Source: Deinococcus seoulensis
GTDB lineage: Bacteria; Deinococcota; Deinococci; Deinococcales; Deinococcaceae
Assembly (NCBI RefSeq): GCF_014648115.1
Contig: NZ_BMQM01000007.1
Coordinates: 88,894 to 152,893, forward strand
Direction of reading: 5' to 3'
Length of the DNA stretch: 64,000 nucleotides
Position numbers and translations under genes: made by a program. The notes beneath the pieces are model-generated. The model worked only from the letters and a program-made list of their open reading frames with translations. It was not told the DNA's origin and made no database searches. Position 1 is the first letter of the stretch. The number at the start of each line of letters is the position of its first letter. Shown here in pieces: positions 1-11,813 of this stretch.

Positions 1-1866
1 CTGGGCAGCGCCGTGACCGTTCCCGCCGACAACCCCGCCACCAGCGGCACCGACGAGGGCCGCGTGCGGATCGTGCAGGTCATCACCCTGCCCACCAGCC
101 CCAGCCAGATCAACAAGGACAGCGTGTTCGGCGCGTCCCCCGAAGGCACCGTGCTCGGCACTGCCGGGGCCGACCCGCTCGTCACGCCCGGCAACGGCTA
201 CGCCAGCGGCACCACCAACCAGGAAGAGAGCAAGACGGTGAACACCGACCTGCAATTCACGCGCGTCACCGTGTACACCCCCAGTCTCGACAACACCGCT
301 GGCGGCGGCGCGACCACGCCCGTCGACTCGGTCGGCACGCCCATCAGCAACCCGGCCCTGCTGCCGCCCATCAGCAGCGTCACGGTGCCCACCGTCACCG
401 CCGGTACCGCCGACACGCCCGACCCGGTCCTGCCCAGCAGCGGCTACGTGACGCCCGGCACGCCCACCACCGACCCCACCCCCGGCGGCACGCCCATCGC
501 CCGGATCTCCGGCGACGAGCAGATCGCGTACCCGCAGGCCGACACCAACACCACCGCCGACACCGTCGTGTTCACGAACACCCTGTCCAACGGCGGCATC
601 CTCGAAGACCGCGTGCAACTGTTCCCTGCGCTGGCCGACGGCACCGCCGACCCCGCCTACACCTTCGACGCCGCCACCGGCACCTTCACGAACACCACGA
701 CCGGCGTGACCGTCCGCTTCCTGGACCCCGTGACCGGCAGCGTCATCCTGCCCTCCACCGACCCTGCCAACCCCACGGTCGCCACGTATCCCACCCTGAT
801 CGTCCCCAGCGGCACCCAGTCCGTGTACCGCACCGAGGTCACCTTCCCCGACCCCGACGACAGCGCCGCCATCCCCTCGTACAGCGTCCTGATCGGCGCG
901 GACTCCCTGAACGACGCCGACCTCACCTCGAACAACTCCACCCGCGACACGGTCGTGCCGCCCGCCGCGCAGTTCGGAGACACCACCCCCACCCTCGGCG
1001 CGGTCGCCACCCCCACCCCCGTGCAGACCGTGGACCCCAGCGGCGCCGCCACCGACGGCAGCAGCAGCGTCAGCACCGACGCCACCGCCGCCTTCCCCAT
1101 GGACGTCGTGAACAACGGCCAGTACAACGACAGCTACGCCCTGAGCGGCAGCGTGACCGTCACCGACGCCGTCACGGGCGCCACGACCACCCTGCCCATC
1201 CAGTACTACGCCGCCGACGGCACCACACTGCTGCCCCGCCTGAACACCAACCCCGCCAGCCCCGACTACAACACCTTCATCACGCCCGTCCTGGCCGCCG
1301 GCAGCGAGAGCACCTTCGTGGCCGCCGTGACCATCCCCGCCGGTACGCGGGCCGCCGACTACACCGTCACGCAGACCGCCACCGGCAACTACAGCCAGAC
1401 CAGCGTCACCGACCCCAACGACCTGATCCGCGTCACGCCCACCGGGAACGTCGCCGTCGCCAAATTCGCCGCGAAGACCGGCGTCACGGCCGGCAGCGAC
1501 CCCCGCAACGGCATCGACAACCCCGCCGGGTACACCGCCACCGGCCTGACCGGCGCCCGCACCCAGGAAGACATCGCGTACCGCATCATCGCCAAGAACA
1601 ACTACAACACCCCCGTCCCGCTGTTCCTGCGCGACACCGTCCCCACCAACACCACCCTGAAAAGCTTCAGCGTCAACCCGCTGCCCACCCGCACCATCTA
1701 CCGCGTCGGCGGCAACACCGGCACCTGGACGGCCACGCCCCCCGCCGCCGGACTGCCCGCCGGAACCATCATCGACATCGCCCCCGACACCGACAGCAAC
1801 AACCTGCCCGACCCGGTCGCACCCGGCACTACCCTCACGGCCGACTTCGTGGTAACTGTGCAGTGA
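1..1866 (+). CDS. Secreted DUF11-type repeat surface protein, 5'-truncated by window edge
   Basis: The frame is open from base 1, so the true start lies upstream; 621 codons are visible. The sequence is rich in Thr, Ala, Pro, Gly, Asp and Asn and almost free of Lys and Cys, as in extracellular beta-sandwich repeat proteins. A segment near the C-terminus (about residues 520-560) reads like a DUF11 / conserved-repeat module, with an AYRIIAKNN strand followed by a LRDTVPTNTTL strand. It ends 58 bp before a second protein of the same style, so the two are probably co-transcribed. A cell-surface or envelope role is inferred; no catalytic motif is visible. Confidence 0.75.
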   Translation: MGSAVTVPADNPATSGTDEGRVRIVQVITLPTSPSQINKDSVFGASPEGTVLGTAGADPLVTPGNGYASGTTNQEESKTVNTDLQFTRVTVYTPSLDNTAGGGATTPVDSVGTPISNPALLPPISSVTVPTVTAGTADTPDPVLPSSGYVTPGTPTTDPTPGGTPIARISGDEQIAYPQADTNTTADTVVFTNTLSNGGILEDRVQLFPALADGTADPAYTFDAATGTFTNTTTGVTVRFLDPVTGSVILPSTDPANPTVATYPTLIVPSGTQSVYRTEVTFPDPDDSAAIPSYSVLIGADSLNDADLTSNNSTRDTVVPPAAQFGDTTPTLGAVATPTPVQTVDPSGAATDGSSSVSTDATAAFPMDVVNNGQYNDSYALSGSVTVTDAVTGATTTLPIQYYAADGTTLLPRLNTNPASPDYNTFITPVLAAGSESTFVAAVTIPAGTRAADYTVTQTATGNYSQTSVTDPNDLIRVTPTGNVAVAKFAAKTGVTAGSDPRNGIDNPAGYTATGLTGARTQEDIAYRIIAKNNYNTPVPLFLRDTVPTNTTLKSFSVNPLPTRTIYRVGGNTGTWTATPPAAGLPAGTIIDIAPDTDSNNLPDPVAPGTTLTADFVVTVQ

Positions 1867-1924
1867 ACCGCCCGCACGCCCCTGCCCGTGACCCTCACAT
1901 TCCCAGCACGCAAGGAAGTGGCCC

Positions 1925-4900
1925 GTGACGACGACACCCTCACCCACCCGCCCGGCCCGCCGCCCAGTCTGGCGCACCCTGCTGACCGCCGCCGCCCTGA
2001 CCGTAACCAGCCTTGCCGGGGCCTACCAGATCGTCGGCGACCTGAGCCCCACGGCCACCACCTGGAGCGGCACGGCCGGCACCTTCCAGACGACCGCCAG
2101 CAACTACACCGGCGGGACGGCCTCCGCAACCTTCCGTTCGGGCCTGGGCACCACCTTCACGGCTGCCAGGGACACGGCCGCCAACCAGAACTCCCTGTAC
2201 GTGAACGACGGCGCAGGCGCCATCAAGACCGCAATCAGTGCACGCGCCGGAACGTACACGGGGTACTCGCCGAACTTCACGACCAGTGACGTGGACGGCG
2301 TGGCGCTGCTGACCCGCGACACCCGCCAGAACGGATCGTTCAGCACGTACTCCGTCACCAACCCGAACAACACGTCGCAGGTGCAGTACATCCGCTTCTA
2401 CGCCGACACGACCTGCTACCCCGGCAGCAGTGCGCTCGACAGCGCCGCCACCTGCGACCGGGGCAAACTGACCGTCACGTTCACGCGGCCCGTCACCAAC
2501 CCCGTGCTGCACCTGTCCGGCCTGGGCGGGAACTCCTCTGTCGGAACGGTGGACGCCTGGGGGATCGCCACGAACTTCCGCCTGACGAACGCCGGGGGCA
2601 GCATGACCCTGCTCGGCACGCCCGCCAACCTGGCGATCACCACCGTCGGAGGACAGCCGCAACTGGGAGCCGCCGCGTTCCGCTCCGGCAGCGACTACAT
2701 CCAGGGCACCTGCACGCCCGCCACCGGACTGGCCGCCGGGTGCGGCAGCGTGCAGGTGAACGGCACGTACACCCAGCTGAACTTCGACGTGTCCATGACC
2801 ATCGTGCGCGTCCTGAGCGGCACGGCCAGCCGCGTGTACCCCATCCCCGGGTACGACAGTGTCAATTACGCGGCCGGATCGACCCGCAACGCCAGCATCG
2901 GCGCCGACGCCACCAACTTCGCGGTCAGCGTCTCCGAGGACTTCGGGGATGCGCCCGCCAGTTACGACCCGGTGGCCGCCGCCAGCCACGTGCTGGGCGA
3001 CCTGAAACTGGGCGCGACCATCGACGCCGAGAATCCCGACACCCTGAACGGTGGGACGGCCGTCACGCCCAGCCCCAGCGCCGTGACGGCAGGCGCAGAC
3101 AACACTGGTACGAACGGCGACGGCGCCGACGAGGACGCGGTCACGACATTCCCAGCCATCAATGCCAGCGCCACCAGTTACGCCCTGACCGTCCCGATCA
3201 GCGGGGCCAGCGCCGCCGGGCAGGTGTGCGGCTGGATCGACTTCGACCGGGGCGGCACCTTCGACACGGGCGAGCGGGCCTGCGCGGCGTTCGCGTCCGG
3301 CGCGACCAGCGTCACCCTGAACTGGTCGGGCCTGAGCGGCCTGAGCGCCGGCACGAACTACGTGCGCCTGCGCGCCAGTTACGACACGACCGGCGTGCAG
3401 GACCCCACCGGCCGCCTGGACAGCGGCGAGGTCGAGGATTACCGCCTGACCATCACGCCCGCCGCCGACCTGAGCGTCACCAAGACCGACGGCGTGACCA
3501 GCGTGAACGCGAACACCCCCACCAGTTACACCATCCGGGTCACGAACAACGGCCCCAGCAGCGTGACCGGCGCCGTCCTGCGGGATGCGGCCGTGAGCGG
3601 CCTGACGGTCCTGAACCTGACCTGCTCCGGCACGCCGGGCCAGTGCACGTCCGGCACGACCCCCACCACCGCCCAGTTGCAGGCCGGGTACGCGCTGCCC
3701 ACCCTGAACAGCGGGCAGTTCTACGAGCTGACCCTGACCACCAACGTGACGGCCACCGGCAGCGTCTCGAACGTCGCCACCATCACCGCGCCCAGCGGAA
3801 CCGTGGACCCCACCCCCGGCAACAACAGCGCCACCGACACCAACACCGTGAACCCCACACCCACCGACCCCTTCCCGGCCAGCCTGTGCCGCCCGAACCC
3901 CGGCACGAACGCCTACGCCGACATCTTCGCCCGCTGGGACCACAACGGCAGCGGCGGCACCAGCCCGGCCGGGGTCATCGAACCCGCCGTGAACAACCCG
4001 GCCGGCGCGGTCGGCGCGTCCGCCGCGAACGAGGCCGTCACGGGCGTCACCGCCGCCATCAACTCCTACGACCTGAACCTGCGGCGCAGCACCCTGGACG
4101 CTGGCGTGAACACCGGCAAGTACCTCCAGTACGCCTTCACGACCACCTCCAACTTCGGCGGGCAGTACGTCGAACTGTACGGCCTGGGCGCCATGGTTTA
4201 CAGCAGCCCCAGCAACGTGCAGGCAACCGGCGCGTACCGCGTCCGCCTGGAGATCGCCACGAACGCCGCCTTCACAGGCCCCACGGTCCTCAGGGCCGCC
4301 ATCAGCTTCGACAACGGACTGGCCAGCACCGCCGACGCCGCGTCGTACTCGAACCAGGGCAACTACGCGCAGACGTTCCTGCACTGGAATGCCGACAACC
4401 TGATCGCGCTGCAACCCGCCACCACCTACTACGTGCGCGTGTATCCCTACGCACCGGGCGCGACCGGCTACGACAACGGCACCCCCTACCCGGGCGACAT
4501 GGTCCTGTTCGACGACTTCATGCTGAAAGCCAAGGGCTGCAACGTGCCGCCCACGGCGCTCGACGTGACGAACGCGGCCCTGACCGGCACCGGCGCGGCC
4601 AGCATCGCCCCGCTGAGCGCCTCGGACGTCGCGGGCGGCACCATCCAGTCGTTCACGGTCTCCACGCTGCCTCTGGCGACGCAGGGCACGCTGCTGTTCG
4701 CGGACGGCCTGACCCCCGTGACCGCTGGGGCCGTCCTGACGCCCGCGCAGGCCTCCACGCTGACCTTCCGGCCCACCCCCGGTTTCTCCGGGAACGCCAC
4801 GTTCACCTTCACTGCCACCGACAACAACGGGGCGACCGACCTCACGCCCGCCACGTACACCGTGCCCGTGTCCTCCATCACGGACCTGAGCGTCACGAAG

Positions 4901-5650
4901 ACCGGCCCTGCCTTCGCCGTGCCCGGCGAGGCCCTGACGTTCACGATCACGGTCACGAACCTCCTGGGGTTGCCTGCCGCCGCGTACACCGTGACCGACA
5001 CGCTGCCCACCGGACTGACCTTCGCCAGCGCCAGTAACGGCGGCACGTACGACAGCGCCACCCGCACCGTCACGTGGTCCCTGCTGTCCCTGGCCGGGAG
5101 TGCCCAGCAGACCCTGACTGTCACGGCCGCCGCGCCCGGCGAGGCGCAGGTCACGGGCGGCCTGACCAGCGTGCAGAACACGGCCAGCGTCGCCCTGCCC
5201 GGCGAGACGGTCCTGGGGAACAACACCTCGGCCCCCACCGACACCCGCCTGATCCTGACCAGCGTCAGCAAGGAAGTGCGGAACGTCAGCACGGGAACGG
5301 CGTTCGGCACCAGCGGCGGCGGCAAGCCCGGCGAGATCCTGGAGTACTGCCTGACCACCCGCAACCTGGGCGGCGCGGACCTGGGCGCCCCGACCGGGTA
5401 CGTCGTGAAGGACGCCGTGCCGGGGAACGTCGCCGCCCGCCTGGACGGCTACGACGCCGACGAGCCCGGCACCGACACCGGCTTCGGCGTGAAGCTCACG
5501 CGCGGCGCCCTCACCAGCTACCTGAAGAGTGACGCGGCCACCCTGACCGGCGTGGGTGGCACCTTCGGAAGCGGCGCGCTCAGCGTGAACCTGGGCGTCC
5601 TGACCGCCGGAGAGACCGTCACCACCTGCTTCCAGACCACCATCCGCTGA
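1925..5650 (+). CDS. Large secreted GEVED / DUF11 surface protein
   Basis: 1241 aa from a GTG start. Residues 1-33 form a signal peptide: basic N-terminus, hydrophobic LLTAAALTVTSLAGA core. A GEVED-type module follows: DFGDAP near residue 339, WIDFDRGG and DSGEVEDYRL near 430-510. Three DUF11-like repeats start ADLSVTKTD (about 515), TDLSVTKTG (about 986) and TSVSKEV (about 1112). Between them are an unassigned domain (about 660-880) and an Ig/cadherin-like domain (about 880-985). Cysteines are few and mostly inside the modules. There is no LPXTG or SLH motif, so the attachment mode is unknown. The architecture matches bacterial surface or adhesin-like proteins. It follows a similar protein by 58 bp. 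Confidence 0.85.
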   Translation: MTTTPSPTRPARRPVWRTLLTAAALTVTSLAGAYQIVGDLSPTATTWSGTAGTFQTTASNYTGGTASATFRSGLGTTFTAARDTAANQNSLYVNDGAGAIKTAISARAGTYTGYSPNFTTSDVDGVALLTRDTRQNGSFSTYSVTNPNNTSQVQYIRFYADTTCYPGSSALDSAATCDRGKLTVTFTRPVTNPVLHLSGLGGNSSVGTVDAWGIATNFRLTNAGGSMTLLGTPANLAITTVGGQPQLGAAAFRSGSDYIQGTCTPATGLAAGCGSVQVNGTYTQLNFDVSMTIVRVLSGTASRVYPIPGYDSVNYAAGSTRNASIGADATNFAVSVSEDFGDAPASYDPVAAASHVLGDLKLGATIDAENPDTLNGGTAVTPSPSAVTAGADNTGTNGDGADEDAVTTFPAINASATSYALTVPISGASAAGQVCGWIDFDRGGTFDTGERACAAFASGATSVTLNWSGLSGLSAGTNYVRLRASYDTTGVQDPTGRLDSGEVEDYRLTITPAADLSVTKTDGVTSVNANTPTSYTIRVTNNGPSSVTGAVLRDAAVSGLTVLNLTCSGTPGQCTSGTTPTTAQLQAGYALPTLNSGQFYELTLTTNVTATGSVSNVATITAPSGTVDPTPGNNSATDTNTVNPTPTDPFPASLCRPNPGTNAYADIFARWDHNGSGGTSPAGVIEPAVNNPAGAVGASAANEAVTGVTAAINSYDLNLRRSTLDAGVNTGKYLQYAFTTTSNFGGQYVELYGLGAMVYSSPSNVQATGAYRVRLEIATNAAFTGPTVLRAAISFDNGLASTADAASYSNQGNYAQTFLHWNADNLIALQPATTYYVRVYPYAPGATGYDNGTPYPGDMVLFDDFMLKAKGCNVPPTALDVTNAALTGTGAASIAPLSASDVAGGTIQSFTVSTLPLATQGTLLFADGLTPVTAGAVLTPAQASTLTFRPTPGFSGNATFTFTATDNNGATDLTPATYTVPVSSITDLSVTKTGPAFAVPGEALTFTITVTNLLGLPAAAYTVTDTLPTGLTFASASNGGTYDSATRTVTWSLLSLAGSAQQTLTVTAAAPGEAQVTGGLTSVQNTASVALPGETVLGNNTSAPTDTRLILTSVSKEVRNVSTGTAFGTSGGGKPGEILEYCLTTRNLGGADLGAPTGYVVKDAVPGNVAARLDGYDADEPGTDTGFGVKLTRGALTSYLKSDAATLTGVGGTFGSGALSVNLGVLTAGETVTTCFQTTIR

Positions 5651-5678
5651 CGCCCCCCACCCCCGCTACACTGGGCGC

Positions 5679-5918
5679 ATGAGCTTCCTGCACTGGCTGA
5701 TCACGCTGCTGGCCGCCGCCCTGGCGTTCAGCAGCGTGATCCTGCTGGGCCGCAGCCTGCCGCGCGTGTCCTGGCCCGGCGTGGCAGGCGAACTGCTGAC
5801 CTTCGCGCTGATGGGCGTGCTGCTGACCCAGGGCGCGCCGCTGTACGCCCTGCTGGCGGTGCTGCTCGCGGGTGGCCTGGGCACCGCGCTGGTCCTGGGC
5901 CGCCTGCTGAAACGCTGA
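5679..5918 (+). CDS. Small two- to three-helix membrane protein, unknown
   Basis: 79 aa, almost entirely hydrophobic: segments at about residues 4-25, 36-52 and 54-73, ending in a basic GRLLKR tail. The -10 box TACACT at 5667-5672 ends 6 nt before the ATG, the spacing of a leaderless Deinococcus promoter, which supports both the gene and its start. I recognise no family. It has its own promoter and is separate from the upstream surface-protein pair. The leaderless promoter and clean membrane topology argue that it is real despite its length. Confidence 0.65.
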   Translation: MSFLHWLITLLAAALAFSSVILLGRSLPRVSWPGVAGELLTFALMGVLLTQGAPLYALLAVLLAGGLGTALVLGRLLKR

Positions 5919-5953
5919 GGCGGCAGCAGGCCACAGAAGCTAGTCATGGAAGA

Positions 5954-5975
5954 ACGGGGAGCCGCAGCCCCCCGT
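5954..5975. terminator. Short GC-rich hairpin between convergent genes
   Basis: ACGGGG (5954-5959) pairs with CCCCGT (5970-5975), with GC/GC continuing the stem inside. It lies between the convergent small membrane gene and pnp. There is no T-tract, so termination is inferred from position and shape only. Confidence 0.4.
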
Positions 5976-6003
5976 CCATCAACCATCAACGTTCAACCAT
6001 GAA
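5976..6003. repeat. Heptad repeat array (CCATCAA-type), 4 units
   Basis: Four consecutive 7-bp units: CCATCAA twice, then CGTTCAA and CCATGAA. The array ends 2 bp before the stop codon of the minus-strand pnp gene. The same kind of array occurs at 26987-27021, 28404-28494 and 55215-55279. Confidence 0.7.
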
Positions 6004-6005
6004 CC

Positions 6006-8171
<2,166 letters not shown>

Positions 8172-8258
8172 AGGGGGCAGTCTATCCCGCCCGGACACGC
8201 GAGAACCGGGGCGGCGCGGCCCCGCAACTCGGCCGCCCGCCGCTGCGTACTGATTACC

Positions 8259-8459
8259 ATGTGGGATCTGCTGACCGACGGTCTGTTCGAGCTGCTGGGC
8301 AGCGTCCGGCTGCCCTGGCGGACGTGGGTGTGGCTGACCGGCTGGCTGGTCGGGCCGCTGGCGCTGCTGGCCGGACTGCTGCTGCACCGGGACGCCGTCA
8401 GTGTCGTGGGCGGACTGCTGTTCTCGCTGCGGTTGCTGTGGCGGTTGCGTGACCGCTGA
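8259..8459 (+). CDS. Small membrane protein, unknown
   Basis: 66 aa with two hydrophobic segments (about residues 22-42 and 46-60) separated by HRD, and an Arg-rich end. It diverges from pnp across an 87-bp gap. No Shine-Dalgarno is visible; a weak TACTGA lies just upstream of the ATG. I recognise no family. It is kept because composition and topology look protein-like and nothing overlaps it on the other strand. Confidence 0.45.
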   Translation: MWDLLTDGLFELLGSVRLPWRTWVWLTGWLVGPLALLAGLLLHRDAVSVVGGLLFSLRLLWRLRDR

Positions 8460-8541
8460 CCGGAGGCCTCCCGTCACGCTCCCTTCATGCACGCGGCGCG
8501 CACCTTGAGTTCCCGGCCCGCACAGGTGGATAGTGCGCCGT

Positions 8542-9369
8542 ATGAGCACCGACAAGTTTGGTTCCGTTCCGAAGTTCGGTCTGGGCACGTTCCGCCTGAA
8601 GAATCAGGTCGTGATGGATTCCGTGCGCGCCGCGCTGGACGTGGGGTACCGCGCCATCGACACCGCGCAGGGCTACGGTAACGAGGCCGAGATCGGCGAG
8701 GTGCTGGCCGAGAGCGGCATTCACCGTGACGAACTCTTTCTGACCACCAAGATCAAACCCGACAATTACAGCCGCAGCAGTCTGGTCGCCAGCCTGCAGG
8801 ACAGCGTGGAGAAACTGGGCGTGGAATCGGTGGACCTGACCCTGATCCACTGGCCCGTCCCGAACGGCCCGGTGAAACCCGAGGAGTACCTGAAAGCCCT
8901 GGCGGACGGGCTGGATCAGGGCCTGACGCGGCAGATCGGCGTGTCGAACTTCAACATCGAGGGCCTGAAGCAGGCGCGCGCCATCCTGGGTGACGTGCCC
9001 ATCGCCACGAACCAGGTGGAGATCCACCCGTACCTCCAGAACCGCCGACTGGCGGAGTTCGCGCGGGGCGAGGGCATTCACCTGACGTCGTACATGACGC
9101 TGGCGGTCGGGAAGGTCATGGACGACCCGGTCATGCAGGACATCGCCCGCGCGCACCGCGCCACGCCCGCGCAGGTGGCGCTCGCCTGGGCGCTGGCGCA
9201 GGAGTACTCGGTGATTCCGTCCAGCACCAAACGCAAGAACCTGCAGAGCAACCTGGGCGCCCTGACCCTGCGCCTGACCGACGAGGACATGACGCGCATC
9301 GCCGGGCTGGAGCAGGGCGAGTCCGCGCGCCTCGCCAACCCCGAGAGCGCCCGGCCGGTCTGGGACTGA
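8542..9369 (+). CDS. Aldo/keto reductase, 2,5-diketo-D-gluconate reductase-like
   Basis: 275 aa NADPH-dependent oxidoreductase of the AKR fold. The catalytic tetrad is in place: D40 and Y45 ([10 protein letters not shown]), K70 (TTKIKP) and H103 (LIHWP). The NADPH-binding [13 protein letters not shown] loop lies near the C-terminus. Length and motifs resemble DkgB-type reductases; the physiological carbonyl substrate cannot be told from sequence. The ATG at 8542 is preferred over an in-frame GTG at 8533 because MSTDKFG leads directly into the first strand. The TGA stop is the left target duplication of an inverted-repeat element. Confidence 0.9.
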   Translation: MSTDKFGSVPKFGLGTFRLKNQVVMDSVRAALDVGYRAIDTAQGYGNEAEIGEVLAESGIHRDELFLTTKIKPDNYSRSSLVASLQDSVEKLGVESVDLTLIHWPVPNGPVKPEEYLKALADGLDQGLTRQIGVSNFNIEGLKQARAILGDVPIATNQVEIHPYLQNRRLAEFARGEGIHLTSYMTLAVGKVMDDPVMQDIARAHRATPAQVALAWALAQEYSVIPSSTKRKNLQSNLGALTLRLTDEDMTRIAGLEQGESARLANPESARPVWD

Positions 9370-9525
9370 TACGGACTCCGATTGAATGGGCTGCAAAGCC
9401 CGCTGGGTCCGAGTGGATGCGACTCGTAGAGCTGCTCCGCAGAGTAGGAGAGAAACGGATTCCGGACGTGGAGTTGGCAGATCGGTGGTGTTCCGATCTG
9501 CGGGCGAAATAAACGGCAGTCCGTA
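9370..9525 (+). mobile_element. Inverted-repeat element (MITE-like), copy a, 156 bp
   Basis: Begins TACGGACTCCGATT and ends with the near-inverse AAACGG...TCCGTA. It is flanked by TGA at 9367-9369 (the stop codon of the reductase) and TGA at 9526-9528, a 3-bp direct repeat. Inside are the family's conserved blocks TTGAATGG...GCAAAG and TTCCGGACGTGGAGTTGGCA. It carries no reading frame of its own. Full-length relatives lie at 10731, 21793, 60282 and 63044. Confidence 0.85.
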
Positions 9526-9620
9526 TGACCGCGCCGCCGGGAAGGGCATCCCCGGATTCCCAGCGTTCCTTCAGGTGAACGGCACCCACGCCTTCATCTG
9601 ACCCTGCCAGGATGCCGGGC

Positions 9621-10730
9621 ATGCCCATCAAGCGATTCAATGACCTCTCCACCTCTCAGAAAGCAGGCCTGATCACGGCCGGACTGGTGCAGGCAGGCCT
9701 GTTCGCCGCCGCGTGGACCGACCTGAACCTGCGCCGCCCGGACGCCGTGCGCGGCAGCAAGGCGGCGTGGCGCGCGGGCCTGTTCGTGAACACGCTGGGG
9801 CCGCTCGCGTACCTCCTGAAGGGCCGGACCGGCAGCGCGTGGACGGAAGCCGACGTGCCGGACCAGACCGGCCGGGTCGTGATCGTGACCGGCGCGAACA
9901 GCGGCCTGGGCCTGGAAACCTCGCGTGCACTGGCCCTGCGCGGCGCGACCGTGATCATGGCCTGCCGGAGCGCCCAGAAAGCAGAGAAGGCCGCCGCCGG
10001 TATCCGCGCCCTGAACCCGAAGGGCGAGGTTGTCCTGATGCCCCTGGACCTGGGTGACCTGGACTCCGTGAAGGCCTTCGCGGACGCCTTCCGGGCGCGG
10101 TACGACCGGCTGGACATCCTGGTGAACAACGCCGGGATCATGGTGCCCCCCCTGGGCCGCACCGCGCAGGGGTTCGAGACGCAGTTCGGCGTGAACCACC
10201 TGGGCCACTTCGCCCTGACCGCGCAGCTGATGCCCACGCTGGAGCGCACGGCGGGCGCACGGGTCGTGACCGTCAGTTCCATGGCGCACCGCTTCGGGGA
10301 GCTGAACCTCGCGGACGCCAACTGGCATGCCCGGCCCTACGTACCCATGCCCGCCTACGGGCAGAGCAAACTGGCGAACCTGCTGTTCACGCACGAACTG
10401 CAACGCCGCCTGAACGCCACCGGGAAGGACGTGCTGGCCGTCGCCGCACACCCCGGCTGGGCCGCCACCGGGTTGCAGGGCGACAGCCAGGGCTCGAATC
10501 TCGCCAACCGCCTGTTCGCGCAGCCGCAGGCGATGGGCGCACTGCCCAGCCTGTACGCCGCGACCGCCCCGGACGTGACGGGCGGCGCGTACTACGGCCC
10601 CAGCGGCCTGCTGCAACTCGGCGGGAACCCTCAGCAGGTCGACTCGAACGCCCGCTCGCACGACACGCAGGACGCCGCGAACCTCTGGGCGCTGTCCGAA
10701 CGCCTGACCGGCGTGACCTTCACGGTCTGA
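9621..10730 (+). CDS. Short-chain dehydrogenase/reductase with N-terminal extension
   Basis: 369 aa from this ATG (an in-frame ATG lies 9 bp upstream). The Rossmann motif TGANSGLG is at residues 90-97. NNAG follows, then a conserved Ser, and YGQSK supplies the catalytic Tyr and Lys. This order is typical of retinol-dehydrogenase/WWOX-like classical SDRs. The first 75 residues are extra and include hydrophobic stretches (about 17-31 and 49-66) that could anchor the enzyme at the membrane. A CAGGAT box 7 nt upstream may be the -10. The substrate is unknown. The stop TGA is the target duplication of the next repeat element. Confidence 0.85.
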   Translation: MPIKRFNDLSTSQKAGLITAGLVQAGLFAAAWTDLNLRRPDAVRGSKAAWRAGLFVNTLGPLAYLLKGRTGSAWTEADVPDQTGRVVIVTGANSGLGLETSRALALRGATVIMACRSAQKAEKAAAGIRALNPKGEVVLMPLDLGDLDSVKAFADAFRARYDRLDILVNNAGIMVPPLGRTAQGFETQFGVNHLGHFALTAQLMPTLERTAGARVVTVSSMAHRFGELNLADANWHARPYVPMPAYGQSKLANLLFTHELQRRLNATGKDVLAVAAHPGWAATGLQGDSQGSNLANRLFAQPQAMGALPSLYAATAPDVTGGAYYGPSGLLQLGGNPQQVDSNARSHDTQDAANLWALSERLTGVTFTV

Positions 10731-10884
10731 CACGGATTCCGGTTGAATGGGCTTTGCAGCCTATTCAATATGAGCGGACTCGTAGAGCTTCGTAGAAGAG
10801 CGAGTAGGAGAAAAGCGGGTTCCGGACGTGGAGTTGGCAACCCGGCGCCCTTCCGGGTGGAGGGCGAAATAAACGGAGTCCGTA
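10731..10884 (+). mobile_element. Inverted-repeat element (MITE-like), copy b, 154 bp
   Basis: The left end CACGGATTCCGGTT is a slightly diverged terminal repeat; the right end is AAACGGAGTCCGTA. It is flanked by TGA at 10728-10730 (the SDR stop) and TGA at 10885-10887. It shares the internal TTCCGGACGTGGAGTTGGCA block. From 10888 to the next gene at 11026 I see only a Shine-Dalgarno region. Confidence 0.85.
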
Positions 10885-11025
10885 TGAGGCTGGGGAGAGG
10901 CGGCGCGGGCTTCTCTCCCAGTTTGCTGTCACCGCTTGCGATCAGGCTGATTCTGTTCTAGGCTAATCCTGCATCGTCAGATTCACCACATTCAGGCGGG
11001 ACGTCCTCCCGCCGGGAGGTCACCC

Positions 11026-11433
11026 ATGCAGCTGCACCCCTACCTCGGCTTTGACGGACAGGCCCGTGAGGCCCTGGAGTTCTACCGGTCCTGCCTGGGC
11101 GGCACCCTGGACCTCATGACCATCGCGGAATCCCCGGTCGCCGCGCACTTCCCCCCTGACAAGCAGAACCGCATCCTGCACGGCAGCCTCACCAGCGGCG
11201 CCCTGACCCTGAGTGCCTCGGACATGACCGAGGACGTGGGCCGCACCCACAGCGTCACCCTGGCCCTGACCAGCCACGACCTCGAACACGCCCGGCAGGT
11301 CTTCGACGCGCTGGCGCAGGGCGGCACGGTCACGCACCCCCTGAGCCCCTCGTTCTGGGAAGGGACCTTCGGGCAGCTGACCGACCGCTACGGGCACCAC
11401 TGGATGATGAACGTCCTCCCCGCCACCCGCTGA
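11026..11433 (+). CDS. VOC-superfamily (PhnB/YjdN-like) protein
   Basis: 135 aa vicinal-oxygen-chelate fold. The start MQLHPYLGFDGQAREALEFY and the end WEGTFGQLTDRYGHHWMMN are the hallmark strands of the PhnB/YjdN group. A GGGAGGT Shine-Dalgarno lies 6 nt before the ATG. Its TGA overlaps the ATG of the next gene by one base, so translation is probably coupled. Members of this group range from glyoxalase-like enzymes to resistance proteins; the function is not assignable from sequence. Confidence 0.85.
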   Translation: MQLHPYLGFDGQAREALEFYRSCLGGTLDLMTIAESPVAAHFPPDKQNRILHGSLTSGALTLSASDMTEDVGRTHSVTLALTSHDLEHARQVFDALAQGGTVTHPLSPSFWEGTFGQLTDRYGHHWMMNVLPATR

Positions 11434-11813
11434 TGCGGGCCGTCACGCCCTTCCTGATGTTTCAGGGTGAGGCCACGCCCGCCCTGGCGCTGTACCTCAC
11501 CCTGCCCGGCGCGCGCCTCCTGCACCGCCAGGACACCCCAGACGGGCGCGTGCAGATGGCCGAACTGGAACTGAGCGGGCAGCGCGTGCGCATCACCGAC
11601 TCGCCCATCCCGCACGCCTTCACGTTCACGCCGTCCACGTCCCTGTTCCTCGACTGCGACACCTGCGAGGAATTCGACCGGGTGTGCGACACGCTCGGGG
11701 CGGGCGGCGCGTACCTGATGCCCCCGGACGACTACGGCTTCAGCACCCGCTTCGCGTGGCTGAACGACCCGCACGGCGTGTCCTGGCAGGTGAACCTGCC
11801 CCGCTCCCCATGA
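11433..11813 (+). CDS. VOC-superfamily (3-demethylubiquinone methyltransferase-like) protein
   Basis: 126 aa. The N-terminal VTPFLMFQGEATPALALY strand and the C-terminal RFAWLNDPHGVSWQVN block match the PhnB / 3-dmu-9_3-mt VOC subgroup, which has no methyltransferase activity despite the name. It is a divergent partner of the preceding VOC gene. It overlaps the gene before by 1 nt and the gene after by 4 nt, indicating one operon of three. Specific function unknown. Confidence 0.8.
   Translation: MRAVTPFLMFQGEATPALALYLTLPGARLLHRQDTPDGRVQMAELELSGQRVRITDSPIPHAFTFTPSTSLFLDCDTCEEFDRVCDTLGAGGAYLMPPDDYGFSTRFAWLNDPHGVSWQVNLPRSP

Noticed and set aside
1940..4414. 824-codon open frame antisense to the surface protein
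   Set aside because: Low-complexity Gly/Val/Arg/Ala sequence without motifs; a shadow of high third-position GC in the real gene.
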